NCBI GenBank assembly: GCA_034211175.1
Contig: JAXHUH010000289.1
Span: 51,454-115,453, forward strand
Length of the DNA: 64,000 bases
Reading direction: 5' to 3'
Source of the DNA: JAXHUH01 sp034211175
Lineage (GTDB): Bacteria > Actinomycetota > Acidimicrobiia > Acidimicrobiales > CAIXPF01
Each line of letters opens with the position of its first letter. The stretch's first letter is position 1. Positions 8,752 through 16,768 of the stretch are shown piece by piece. The notes under the pieces are model-generated. The model worked only from the letters and a program-made list of their open reading frames with translations. It was not told where the DNA came from and searched no databases. The translations under genes were made by a program, and so were the position numbers.

Positions 8752-9957
8752 TCAGGTGGTGGCGGCCTCGGCGAGGTCGCCGTCGGACAGCTCACCCCTC
8801 GCCACCGCGCCGAGGAGCTCGGCGGTGGCCCGGGGCGTGCGGTCGGCGTCGAGGAGGCCCCGGCCGGGGGCGAACCCCTCGGCCCACTCGTAGCCGTCGA
8901 TGAACGGCTCGACGGTCGAGCCGACGAGGCGGACGCCGTCGTCGACCGCCTCGGCCAGCATCCGGACCTTCGCCGCCAACCGGGCCCGGTCGGCGCCGTC
9001 GTCGCCGGAGCCGACCCGCTCGCCGAACAGCACGATCGGGCGGTCGGGCCCGTCCTCGGCCACCCGCCGGAGCGCGAGCCCGAGATCGTCGAGCGAGCGA
9101 TCGGGCCGGGGCGTCAACCCGCCCTCGATGTCGACGTCGTAGGAGCCGACCCACGAGAGGCCGATCACGTCGAACGCGTCGCGGTGGGCGTCGGCGCGGG
9201 CCGGTGAGGTCTCCGGCACCCGGACGATCCCGTCGCGGTAGGCCTCGAGCCAGCCCCACCACGTCTCGTCGACCCGGGCGGTGGCGGCCGATGCCTCCGG
9301 GTCCTGGTTGACCGCCCGGCCGATGGCGACGTCGTGCCAGGCGACGACCGGCGCCCCGCCGCCCCGCAGCACCCGCCAGGCGTCGAGCTGGGCCAGGCGC
9401 ACGCCGAGCAGCGTCTCGCGGAACCGGCCGAGATGGCGATCACCCGGCGGCGTGGACCCGCCGAGGTGGCCGGTGGCCGTGCTCTGCGTCGGGCGGGCGA
9501 TGGGGACCCAGCCGGCGGCGAGGTCGCCGAAGTGCTCGGCGCACTGCTCGACGTGGCGGGGCCACAGCCGGTTGCGGGCCCGTTCGTCGCGCCAGCCGCG
9601 CTCGTCGACCGCGAACCACCCCGGGAGGCTGCCGTCGACCAGGGTCACCCACACGGCGAGCCCGAGATCGTTCGCCGTGGCCAGCAGGTCGCGGTAGCGG
9701 TCGACGGCGGCGCCGTCGATCTCGCCGTTGGCCGGCTCGATGCGGGCCCACTCGAGGGTGAGGCGCACGTGGTCGAGCCCGAGGTCGCGCACCAACGCCA
9801 GGTCGGCGGCCGCGCGGTCGGCGAACCCGGCCCCCTGGCGGCTCGGCGGCACCCGCCGCTCCCGCTCCCAGCCGCCCCAGTCGCTGGTCTCGGCCGCGCC
9901 CTCGAGCTGCACCGAGCTCGAGCCGGTGCCCAACCAGAACCCCTCGGGAAAGATCAC
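8752..9957 (-). CDS. Family-1 glycosidase-like protein with altered acid/base site
   Basis: 401 residues from the GTG at 9957; longer starts would add an unconserved leader. The N-terminal FPEGFWLGTGSSSVQLEGA and the DHVRLTLEWARIEPANGEID block are typical of GH1 beta-glucosidases, as is the C-terminal block DGYEWAEGF. In active GH1 enzymes the acid/base Glu sits in a T-x-NEP motif; here that place reads VPIARPTQS (152-160), with no Glu. The nucleophile region reads VLFGERVG (E313) instead of TENG. The protein may be a retaining enzyme that uses activated substrates, as myrosinases do, or a non-catalytic sugar binder. No signal peptide is seen. A TANNNT hexamer 6 nt before the start suggests leaderless expression. 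Confidence 0.75.
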   Translation of the reverse strand: MIFPEGFWLGTGSSSVQLEGAAETSDWGGWERERRVPPSRQGAGFADRAAADLALVRDLGLDHVRLTLEWARIEPANGEIDGAAVDRYRDLLATANDLGLAVWVTLVDGSLPGWFAVDERGWRDERARNRLWPRHVEQCAEHFGDLAAGWVPIARPTQSTATGHLGGSTPPGDRHLGRFRETLLGVRLAQLDAWRVLRGGGAPVVAWHDVAIGRAVNQDPEASAATARVDETWWGWLEAYRDGIVRVPETSPARADAHRDAFDVIGLSWVGSYDVDIEGGLTPRPDRSLDDLGLALRRVAEDGPDRPIVLFGERVGSGDDGADRARLAAKVRMLAEAVDDGVRLVGSTVEPFIDGYEWAEGFAPGRGLLDADRTPRATAELLGAVARGELSDGDLAEAATT

Positions 9958-9963
9958 GCGCGA

Positions 9964-9969
9964 AACGTA
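9964..9969 (-). promoter_or_regulatory. -10 element, leaderless start of the glycosidase-like gene
   Basis: On the minus strand TACGTT lies 6 nt before the GTG at 9957 and no Shine-Dalgarno sequence is present, so transcription probably starts at the start codon. Confidence 0.45.
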
Positions 9970-10050
9970 CTGCGTTCTCCGCGCCTCCCATCGTTCGCGG
10001 CCGGAGGGGGAGACGCAGGTCACCGCAACGTGCCCATCGGAGCGTGATCG

Positions 10051-10070
10051 GGTCACCTCGTGGTGTGACC
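10051..10070. promoter_or_regulatory. Inverted repeat GGTCAC-N8-GTGACC
   Basis: A perfect 6-bp inverted repeat lies midway between the divergent glycosidase-like and PhoH-like genes. Its size and symmetry would suit a dimeric repressor, but no cognate regulator is recognisable. Chance occurrence is possible. Confidence 0.25.
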
Positions 10071-10134
10071 GGCGTAACCCAGCGTTCATCAGGGCATCAC
10101 GCCCAGCGCCTAGGCGAGCCGCCCGATCGGCCGC

Positions 10135-10140
10135 TACGGT
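10135..10140 (+). promoter_or_regulatory. Candidate -10 (TACGGT) for the PhoH-like gene
   Basis: TACGGT lies about 85 bp upstream of the chosen TTG start, giving a leader of roughly 80 nt that ends in AGGAGG. Confidence 0.35.
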
Positions 10141-10225
10141 CGACGTGTCGGTGGCGGCGGACCGACCCAGGAGCAGCGGAGTTGTCCCTCGGTCTGGTCC
10201 CTCGCCGGACAACCAGGAGGGTGCT

Positions 10226-11578
10226 TTGCGCGAGTCCCGCTCGATCGTCGTCCTCGACACGTCGGCGCTGATCGCCGACCCGGAGGCGCCAACCGCGTAC
10301 GGAGCGCACCCGGTCGTCCTGCCCCTGGTGGTGATCGAGGAGCTCGATCACCTGAAGGGCCGGACCGACCAGGTGGGTTGGGCGGCACGCTCCGTCCTCC
10401 GCCACATCGAGCACCTCCGCTCGACGAACGGTGGCGATCTCCGCACGGCGGTCCCGACGGTCGGTGGTGGCACCTTCCGGGTCGAGCTCAACGGGTTGCG
10501 CCTCGATGCGCTGGCCGAGCACGGCCTCGACCCGTCCCGCAACGACAACCGCATCCTCGCCGCCGCGCTCGGCCTCGCCGGCGACGGTTCCCGCGGTGAT
10601 GTCACGGTCACGGTCGTCTCCAACGACACCGCGCTGCGGCTCAAGGCCGCCCAGCTCGGTCTCCGGGCGGCGGAGCACGCCCGGGTCTCGGCCGATGGCG
10701 AGCCGGTGCCGTCCTCGGCCGTGGTCGAGGCCAGTTCGGCGCTCATCGACCGGCTCTACAGCTCGCCCGGCGGGGTCCTGCTCGACGACCTCGCCGTCGA
10801 CGAGGAGCACCTCGTCGACGCGGTGGTGACCAACGGCCTCGCGGTCGTGCGCTGCGGCAACCAGTCGGCGCTCGTCCGACGCCGGGCCGACCGGCTGGCC
10901 CTCGTGCCGTCGGAGGAGGCCTGGGGCCTGCGCCCCCGCTCCAAGGAGCAGCGCCACGCGCTCGACCTCCTCCTCGACCCCGACGTGTCGGTCGTGGCCC
11001 TCGACGGCGCCGCCGGCACCGGCAAGACCGTCCTCGCCATCGCCGCCGGCCTCGAGCAGGTGCTGGAGCCGGCGAACGCCCGCTACGCCAAGCTGTCGGT
11101 GTTCCGCCCGATCATCCCGGTCGGTCGCGCCGACGTCGGCTTCCTCCCGGGCGACCTCGAGGAGAAGCTCGACCCATGGATGGCCGCGGTGACCGACGCG
11201 CTCGTGTCGCTCACCTCCAGCCGCTCCGAGGGCGACGCCCGCGCCCTGGTCGAGGAGCTGCGGGCCCGCCGCCAGCTCACGATGGAGACGGTGACGTTCC
11301 TGCGGGGCCGCACGCTGGTGGGCTCCTACGTCCTGGTCGACGAGGCCCAGAACCTCGAGCCGTCGACGCTCAAGACGATCCTCACCCGGGTCGGTGAGGG
11401 CACGAAGATCGTGTTCACCGGCGACACGACCCAGATCGACCACGCCTACCTGTCGGAGCGGACGAACGCCCTGCGCATGCTGATCGAGAGCTTCGGCGGG
11501 CAGTCGTGCTTCGGCCACACCCGCCTGGTCACGTGCGAGCGCTCCGAGGTCGCCGACCTGGCCGCCAAGCTGCTCTGA
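10226..11578 (+). CDS. PIN-domain PhoH-family ATPase (PhoH2 type)
   Basis: 450 residues. The TTG at 10226 is chosen because AGGAGG ends 5 nt before it. The N-terminal PIN ribonuclease domain (1-130) has the acidic residues of IVVLDTSALI, VIEELDHLK and VVSNDTALR. The C-terminal PhoH ATPase (about 230-450) has Walker A DGAAGTGKT and Walker B YVLVDEAQN plus FTGDTTQID. PIN-PhoH fusions (PhoH2) are described as RNA helicases/RNases and are widespread in actinobacteria. Here it seems monocistronic, followed by a hairpin. Despite the name, a link to the phosphate regulon is not shown by the sequence. Confidence 0.9.
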   Translation: MRESRSIVVLDTSALIADPEAPTAYGAHPVVLPLVVIEELDHLKGRTDQVGWAARSVLRHIEHLRSTNGGDLRTAVPTVGGGTFRVELNGLRLDALAEHGLDPSRNDNRILAAALGLAGDGSRGDVTVTVVSNDTALRLKAAQLGLRAAEHARVSADGEPVPSSAVVEASSALIDRLYSSPGGVLLDDLAVDEEHLVDAVVTNGLAVVRCGNQSALVRRRADRLALVPSEEAWGLRPRSKEQRHALDLLLDPDVSVVALDGAAGTGKTVLAIAAGLEQVLEPANARYAKLSVFRPIIPVGRADVGFLPGDLEEKLDPWMAAVTDALVSLTSSRSEGDARALVEELRARRQLTMETVTFLRGRTLVGSYVLVDEAQNLEPSTLKTILTRVGEGTKIVFTGDTTQIDHAYLSERTNALRMLIESFGGQSCFGHTRLVTCERSEVADLAAKLL

Positions 11579-11618
11579 CCGGGGGCCTCCGGCCGTTCAC
11601 CGTCCGACGCCGGCTCCG

Positions 11619-11645
11619 GGCGACCGGGAGCCGGCCCCACCCTGA
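11619..11645 (+). terminator. GC-rich hairpin after the PhoH-like gene
   Basis: GCCGGCTCC near 11620-11628 pairs with GGAGCCGGC at 11637-11645 around an 8-nt loop. There is no T tract. It lies 40 bp after the stop and just before the next promoter. Confidence 0.5.
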
Positions 11646-11649
11646 GGGA

Positions 11650-11655
11650 TAGGGT
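11650..11655 (+). promoter_or_regulatory. Candidate -10 (TAGGGT) for the VWA gene
   Basis: TAGGGT lies 38 nt before the ATG at 11694; the short leader contains the ribosome site GGAGGTGG. Confidence 0.4.
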
Positions 11656-11693
11656 GGGCTGACCTTCGGCACCACCGTGGAGGTGGCTCCCAC

Positions 11694-13700
11694 ATGGCTC
11701 GCTCGCGGTATCGGTACTCCCGCTGGGACGGCACGCAGGTCGGCTTCGAGCTGACCGCGGACGACGTCCTGGGCGAGATCACCGACGATCTCCTCTATCA
11801 CGGTGACCTCAACGCGGCCCTGCGCCGCATGATGCAGTCGGGCTTCTCCGACCAGAACGGCGAGCGGGTCCGCGGCGTGCGGGAGATGCTCGAGAACCTG
11901 CGGCGCAAGCGCCGCGACCAGCTCGAGCAGCACGACCTCGGCGGCGTCTACGACGACCTCGCCCAGGAGCTGCGCGACGTCATGGACCTCGAGCGCGAGG
12001 CGATCGAGGACCGCATCGACGAGGCGGCCGACGGGGGCGACGCCCGCCAGCAGGAGATCACCGAGCAGGCGATGTTCGAGCGGCGCATGAAGCTCGACAT
12101 GATGCCGCCCGACCTCGCCGGGCAGGTGAAGGAGCTCCAGGAGTACGACTTCGTCTCCGAGGAGGCGTCGCAGCGCTTCGACGAGCTGGTCGACCAGATG
12201 CGCCAGCAGCTCATGCAGCAGTACCTGAACCAGGTGTCGGGCGCGGTCAACGACATGTCGCCCGAGCAGATGCAGCGCATGAAGGACATGTACGCCGAGC
12301 TCAACCAGATGCTCGACCAGCGTGCACGGGGCGAGGAGCCCGACTTCGAGGGCTTCATGCAGCGCTACGGGGACTTCTTCCCGGAGAACCCCCAGACGCT
12401 CGACGAGCTGCTCGAGGTGATGGCCGAGCGCATGGCCCAGATGCAGGCCATGTTGAACTCGATGACCCCCGAGCAGCGGGCCCAGCTCCAGGGGCTGGCC
12501 GAGCAGCTGCTCGAGGACATGGACTTGCGCTGGCAGGTCGAGCAGCTGGCCCAGAACCTGCGGGACTCGTTCCCCGACGCCGGCTGGGACCGCCAGTACA
12601 ACTTCAGCGGCGCCGACCCGCTCAACTGGGCCGAGGCCGCCGAGCTGATGTCCGAGCTCGGCGACATCGACCAGCTGGAGAACCTGCTCCGGGGTGCGTC
12701 GAACCCGGGCGCGCTGGCCGAGGTCGACATCGACCGGGCCCGTGAGCTGCTCGGCGACGAGAACGCGAAGAGCCTCGAGCGCATGCAGGAGCTGGCCCGC
12801 CTCCTCGAGGACGCCGGTCTCATCGAGAACAAGGAGGGGCGCCTCGAGCTGACCCCCCGGGGCATCCGCAAGATCGGCCAGAACGCGCTGACCGACCTGT
12901 TCAAGCGCCTGAAGATGGACGACGCCGGCCGCCACATGCTGGAGCGCCAGGGCTTCGGTCACGAGCGGGAGTACACGACCAAGCCGTACGAGTTCGGCGA
13001 CCCGTTCAACCTCGACATCAACCGCACGGTGCGCAACGCCATCGTCCGCACCGGTGGCGGCACGCCGGTGAACCTGACGCCGGACGACTTCGAGGTCGAG
13101 CGGACCGAGCACCTGGTGCGCCAGTCGACGGTCCTGATGCTGGACCTGTCGCTGTCGATGCCGATGCGGGACAACTTCCTGCCGGCGAAGAAGGTCGCGA
13201 TGGCGCTCCACTCGCTGATCTCGAGCCAGTACCCGAGAGACTTCCTCGGGCTGATCGGGTTCAGCTCGGTGGCCCGGGAGTTCACGGCGGCCGAGCTGCC
13301 CGAGGTGTCGTGGGACTACGTCTACGGCACGAACATGCAGCACGGCTTCGCCCTGGCCCGGCGGATGCTGGCCCGCCAGACGGGCACGAAGCAGATCATC
13401 ATGATCACCGACGGCGAGCCGACGGCCCACATCACCGACGACGGCAGCCCGTTCTTCGCGTACCCGCCGGAGCCGGAGACCATCCAGCGGACCCTGGCCG
13501 AGGTGGCCCGGTGCACGCAGGAGGGCATCCGGATCAACACCTTCATGCTCGACGCCACGAGCTACCTGAAGGCGTTCATCGAGAAGCTGACCGAGATGAA
13601 CAAGGGCCGGGCGTTCTTCACCACGCCCGAGACACTGGGCGACTACGTCCTCGTCGACTTCCTCGAGCAGAAGCGCACGATCCTCACCGGCCGACGCTGA
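11694..13700 (+). CDS. VWA-domain protein with long helical N-terminus
   Basis: 668 residues, ATG preceded by GGAGGTGG. Residues 1 to about 450 are charged and helix-rich, full of Gln, Met and Glu (for example QMRQQLMQQYLNQ and MAQMQAMLNSMTPEQRAQ). The C-terminal third is a von Willebrand A domain with the MIDAS motif DLSLSM near residue 482, the Thr in GTNMQHGF and the Asp in ITDGEPTAH, so metal-dependent binding is likely intact. Mycobacteria have a VWA protein of similar size beside a MoxR/magnesium-chelatase-like ATPase; that partner is not seen here. A chaperone or chelatase-like assembly role is an inference. Confidence 0.8.
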   Translation: MARSRYRYSRWDGTQVGFELTADDVLGEITDDLLYHGDLNAALRRMMQSGFSDQNGERVRGVREMLENLRRKRRDQLEQHDLGGVYDDLAQELRDVMDLEREAIEDRIDEAADGGDARQQEITEQAMFERRMKLDMMPPDLAGQVKELQEYDFVSEEASQRFDELVDQMRQQLMQQYLNQVSGAVNDMSPEQMQRMKDMYAELNQMLDQRARGEEPDFEGFMQRYGDFFPENPQTLDELLEVMAERMAQMQAMLNSMTPEQRAQLQGLAEQLLEDMDLRWQVEQLAQNLRDSFPDAGWDRQYNFSGADPLNWAEAAELMSELGDIDQLENLLRGASNPGALAEVDIDRARELLGDENAKSLERMQELARLLEDAGLIENKEGRLELTPRGIRKIGQNALTDLFKRLKMDDAGRHMLERQGFGHEREYTTKPYEFGDPFNLDINRTVRNAIVRTGGGTPVNLTPDDFEVERTEHLVRQSTVLMLDLSLSMPMRDNFLPAKKVAMALHSLISSQYPRDFLGLIGFSSVAREFTAAELPEVSWDYVYGTNMQHGFALARRMLARQTGTKQIIMITDGEPTAHITDDGSPFFAYPPEPETIQRTLAEVARCTQEGIRINTFMLDATSYLKAFIEKLTEMNKGRAFFTTPETLGDYVLVDFLEQKRTILTGRR

Positions 13701-13758
13701 CGGCGGCGTCGTCGTCGGGCGAGGACGTGGGCCGGCGAGGGCGGCTCGGGGAGAGTCG

Positions 13759-14346
13759 TCAGTCGTCGCCTCCGGAGCGCGCACCTGCGGGGATCCGGTT
13801 CCGTCGTCGCTCCCTGCGGACCACGCGCAGCACGACGAGTGCGAGGACGGTGTGGACGCTCGCCAGTGCGGTGGCCTTGAACAGCACGTTGTCGGCGGAG
13901 TGGCCGAGCTCGACGGCGTGGTACGTGGCGATCACGTAGACGGCGAGACCGAGGCGGTGGATCGTGGTCCACGCCTTGCGGGTGAGGAACCGCATCGCCA
14001 GTGCGGTGACGTGCACGGCGATCAGGAGCTGGAAGGCGACGACGCCCCACGCCACCCGTGTCGGCTCCTCGTGGCTGAGGGGCACGATGAGCTGGAGCAC
14101 GCCGACGGTGACGCGATCGTCGGCCATCACCGCCAGCGCGTGGAGGACGGCGGCCACGACGGCGAACGTCGCCAGGAACCGGTGAGCGTGCAACATGGCG
14201 GACGCGGGCCGGCGCAGCGCGGCCGGCGCCACCGATGTGCTGAGGTTCTTGCCGGCGATCGCGAGTCCCCAGACGACCGACGCGGTGACCGCGAGCCACG
14301 CGGCGATGCCGGTGATGCGGGTGGCGTCGTTCCAGATGTCGCTCAC
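13759..14346 (-). CDS. Ferric-reductase-like transmembrane protein
   Basis: 195 residues, GTG start at 14346 overlapping the stop of the small upstream gene by 4 nt. Five to six membrane helices carry histidines suited to bis-heme ligation: MLHAHRFLATF, VLHALAV, LIAVHVTAL, IHRLGLAVYV and TYHAVELGHS. This resembles the ferric-reductase-like transmembrane domain (PF01794; MsrQ/YedZ type), here without flavin or NAD domains. It would move electrons within the membrane; the partner is unknown. The C-terminus is basic and cytosolic. Confidence 0.75.
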   Translation of the reverse strand: MSDIWNDATRITGIAAWLAVTASVVWGLAIAGKNLSTSVAPAALRRPASAMLHAHRFLATFAVVAAVLHALAVMADDRVTVGVLQLIVPLSHEEPTRVAWGVVAFQLLIAVHVTALAMRFLTRKAWTTIHRLGLAVYVIATYHAVELGHSADNVLFKATALASVHTVLALVVLRVVRRERRRNRIPAGARSGGDD

Positions 14347-14504
14347 GGCGAGTCACCGTTCTCGTGCGCCTCGTCGACCATGTCGACGTAGACGGTCGGC
14401 GCGTCGCCGGTCAGGATGATGACGTCGAGCGCGATGGCGATCAACGTCGGGACCGCCGCGAGGACGACGGTCGAGGCCACCTTCCGCCTGGTGCGGGCAT
14501 CCAC
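14343..14504 (-). CDS. Small single-pass membrane protein
   Basis: 53 residues from the GTG at 14504, with GGAG about 9 nt upstream; an upstream start at 14621 would add an unconserved Pro/Arg-rich stretch. It has a short basic N-terminus, one hydrophobic helix (VVLAAVPTLIAIALDVIIL) and a short acidic tail. It overlaps the ferric-reductase-like gene by 4 nt (GTGA), so the two are probably translationally coupled and the peptide may be an accessory subunit. No family recognised. Confidence 0.55.
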   Translation of the reverse strand: MDARTRRKVASTVVLAAVPTLIAIALDVIILTGDAPTVYVDMVDEAHENGDSP

Positions 14505-14630
14505 CGCTGTGTGCTCCGTGAGGTGCGGGGCCGGCCGCCACCGGCCACGAGGGCTCGCCCGCTCCACCCTCCACGGTGCCGGGCGCGGCGGCTGAATCCA
14601 CCCCGGTTCTGCCGGGTGCAACGGTTCTCG

Positions 14631-15128
<498 letters not shown>

Positions 15129-15246
15129 CTGCACCCCCGTTCGCTCCACAAACGCCGCCGCCCAACCCCGTTCCAGGCAAGGCTCGCAGTCGCGCCCTGA
15201 CGACGAGTCTTGCCTTTTCTCGCGCCCTGCGTCACTATCACAAGCA

Positions 15247-15256
15247 TGTAATTACA
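15247..15256. promoter_or_regulatory. AT-rich palindrome TGTAATTACA upstream of whiB
   Basis: The 314-bp gap between the macro-domain gene and whiB holds a strikingly AT-rich island (about 15234-15265) in otherwise >70% GC DNA. At its core is the perfect 10-bp palindrome TGTAATTACA followed by CTGGTGT. It could be an operator or part of the whiB promoter, about 190 bp upstream of the start codon. Nothing else is recognised in this gap. Confidence 0.5.
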
Positions 15257-15442
15257 CTGGTGTCGCATGCGGCCGGGCCCCGAGGCCCCGGAGACCGAGC
15301 CAACGGCCGGTCGTGCCGGGGACGGGAGCAGCGGGACGAGGGCGGTCTCGAGCCCGGTCGTGAGCAGCCAGGTAGGCAGGTCCGGTCCATGGAAGGGCTC
15401 GACCGAGGGAAACCACACGATCCCCCGTGATCGGGAGGAAGC

Positions 15443-15733
15443 ATGCGACGCCTCATCCATGACGAGACCGAGGACCTCAGTTGGCAGAGCTACGCCAACT
15501 GCCTCGGCGTCGACCCCGACCTGTTCTTCCCCGAGCGGGGTGCGTCGACCCGGGAGGCCAAGGAGGTCTGCCGCGGGTGTGTCGTGCGGGAGCAGTGCCT
15601 GGAGTTCGCGCTGTCGAACGGCGAGAAGTTCGGGATCTGGGGCGGCATGAGCGAGCGCGAGCGGCGCCGCATCCGTCGCCAGCGGGCCCTCGCCCGCAGC
15701 GCGGCGCTGGCCGCCCGCACCGCCTCGGCCTGA
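15443..15733 (+). CDS. WhiB-family iron-sulfur transcription factor
   Basis: 96 residues, ATG after GGGAGGAAG. The four cluster-binding cysteines are C20, C43, C46 and C52 (C-x22-C-x2-C-x5-C), followed by the turn GIWGG (64-68) and a basic helix ERERRRIRRQR that binds DNA. The N-terminus (DLSWQSYANC) resembles WhiB2/WhmD more than WhiB1, an uncertain assignment. WhiB proteins hold a [4Fe-4S] cluster sensitive to NO and oxygen and bind the principal sigma factor. Expressed from its own long upstream region. Confidence 0.93.
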   Translation: MRRLIHDETEDLSWQSYANCLGVDPDLFFPERGASTREAKEVCRGCVVREQCLEFALSNGEKFGIWGGMSERERRRIRRQRALARSAALAARTASA

Positions 15734-15953
15734 CAGCCTCCGGCACCGGGGCATGACCTCGCGGCCCGCGGCGCACGCCGGGGCCGCCGTACGGTGAGGT
15801 GGGCGTCACCCATCCGGGTGGCACCTTCCCGCCCGGTGGTGACGTCGTCGTGCGGCCATCGCGGCGTCGGCCGTGCGCGCGGCCAACGGTGCAGGTCGGC
15901 GGCGAACCGGGCGTTCTCGGGGCTCCACCGTGCCGTGGGCTCGGCGTTGGCCA

Positions 15954-15959
15954 TAGCAT
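15954..15959 (+). promoter_or_regulatory. -10 element (TAGCAT) for leaderless tatA
   Basis: TAGCAT lies 7 nt before the GTG at 15967, with no ribosome-binding site between, so the transcript probably begins at the start codon. Confidence 0.5.
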
Positions 15960-15966
15960 GGTCGGC

Positions 15967-16137
15967 GTGAACCTTGGTGGCCCTGAAGTCGTCATCGTCC
16001 TCGTCGTCATCCTGCTGCTCTTCGGTGGCTCGCAGCTGCCGAAGCTCGCCCGCTCACTGGGTGAGGCGCAGCGGGAGCTGCGCAAGGGGATGAAGGACGC
16101 GAACTCGGAGTCGGACGACTCCACGTCCTCCACCTGA
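15967..16137 (+). CDS. tatA: Sec-independent translocase subunit TatA
   Basis: 56 residues from the GTG at 15967 (an ATG at 15958 would overlap the -10 element). It has one N-terminal membrane helix (VVIVLVVILLLF), the hinge FGGSQLPKLARSLGEA starting the amphipathic helix, and a short acidic Ser-rich tail: the TatA/E architecture. It builds the pore for folded, twin-arginine substrates such as the PhoX in this window. It sits 4 bp before the ECF sigma gene, a neighbourhood that recalls the sigE-rseA-htrA-tatB block of mycobacteria. A second TatA lies at 34433-34585. Confidence 0.88.
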   Translation: MNLGGPEVVIVLVVILLLFGGSQLPKLARSLGEAQRELRKGMKDANSESDDSTSST

Positions 16138-16141
16138 CGTC

Positions 16142-16768
16142 ATGGCGGCCGTCTCGGGCACCAGCGCCCCGGCCGTCGAGACCGAAGGTGTGAAGGCCGT
16201 CGAGTCGACCTCGCCCAGCGCTCCCTCGGAGCGGCGGGCGTCGAGGCTCCGCGCCCTCCTCCGCCCCCGGACCGACGAGCGTGTCCCGACCTGGGAGGAA
16301 GTCGCCCGTGAGCACGGGCGCTTCATCTACACGGTCGCGTTCCGGCTCACCGGCGAGCACGACGACGCGCAGGACCTCACCCAGGAGGTCCTGTTGCGCG
16401 TGCGGCGGGGGCTCGCGAACTACCAGCCCGGCACGATCGAGGGCTGGCTGAGCCGCATCACCACCAACGCCTTCCTCGACCAGGTGCGCCGCGCCAAGCG
16501 GCGCCAGGAGTCGACGCTGCCCGACGAGCCCGACCTCGTGCTCCCGTCGGCGCCCTCGGCCGAGGCCGACTTCGATCGCCTGGGTCTCGGCGCCGACGTC
16601 CAGAAGGCCCTCCTCGCGCTGCCGGCCGAGTACCGCGCCGCGGTCGTCCTGTCCGACATCGTCGGGCTCTCGTACCAGGAGGTCGCGGACGCGCTCGACG
16701 TCCCGGTGGGAACGGTGCGCAGTCGCATCCACCGCGCCCGCTCGCGGCTGAGGACGAGGCTGGCGTGA
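16142..16768 (+). CDS. ECF RNA polymerase sigma factor (SigE-like)
   Basis: 208 residues. A low-complexity N-terminal extension of about 50 residues precedes sigma region 2 (FIYTVAFRLTGEHDDAQDLT, then EGWLSRITTNAFLDQ) and region 4 (LPAEYRAAVVLSDIVGLSYQ, then VGTVRSRIHRARSRLR). It lacks regions 1 and 3, so it is an ECF factor. It overlaps the next gene by GTGA; that gene is membrane-anchored and is the likely cognate anti-sigma factor. The tatA-sigma order suggests a cell-envelope stress response, an inference. Confidence 0.9.
   Translation: MAAVSGTSAPAVETEGVKAVESTSPSAPSERRASRLRALLRPRTDERVPTWEEVAREHGRFIYTVAFRLTGEHDDAQDLTQEVLLRVRRGLANYQPGTIEGWLSRITTNAFLDQVRRAKRRQESTLPDEPDLVLPSAPSAEADFDRLGLGADVQKALLALPAEYRAAVVLSDIVGLSYQEVADALDVPVGTVRSRIHRARSRLRTRLA

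Noticed and set aside
9728..10225. N-terminal extension of the PhoH-like protein
   Set aside because: The open frame runs far upstream, but the AGGAGG-TTG at 10226 begins exactly at the PIN domain and the upstream translation is Ser/Arg/Pro-rich without conservation signs.
10226..11578. PhoH-family gene as part of the Pho regulon
   Set aside because: The name is historical. No PHO-like repeat lies upstream and the gene is 10 kb from the pst cluster.
11529..13784. 751-codon minus-strand ORF opposite the VWA gene
   Set aside because: Leu/Val/His-rich shadow of the Gln/Glu-rich helical region; no start context or domain.
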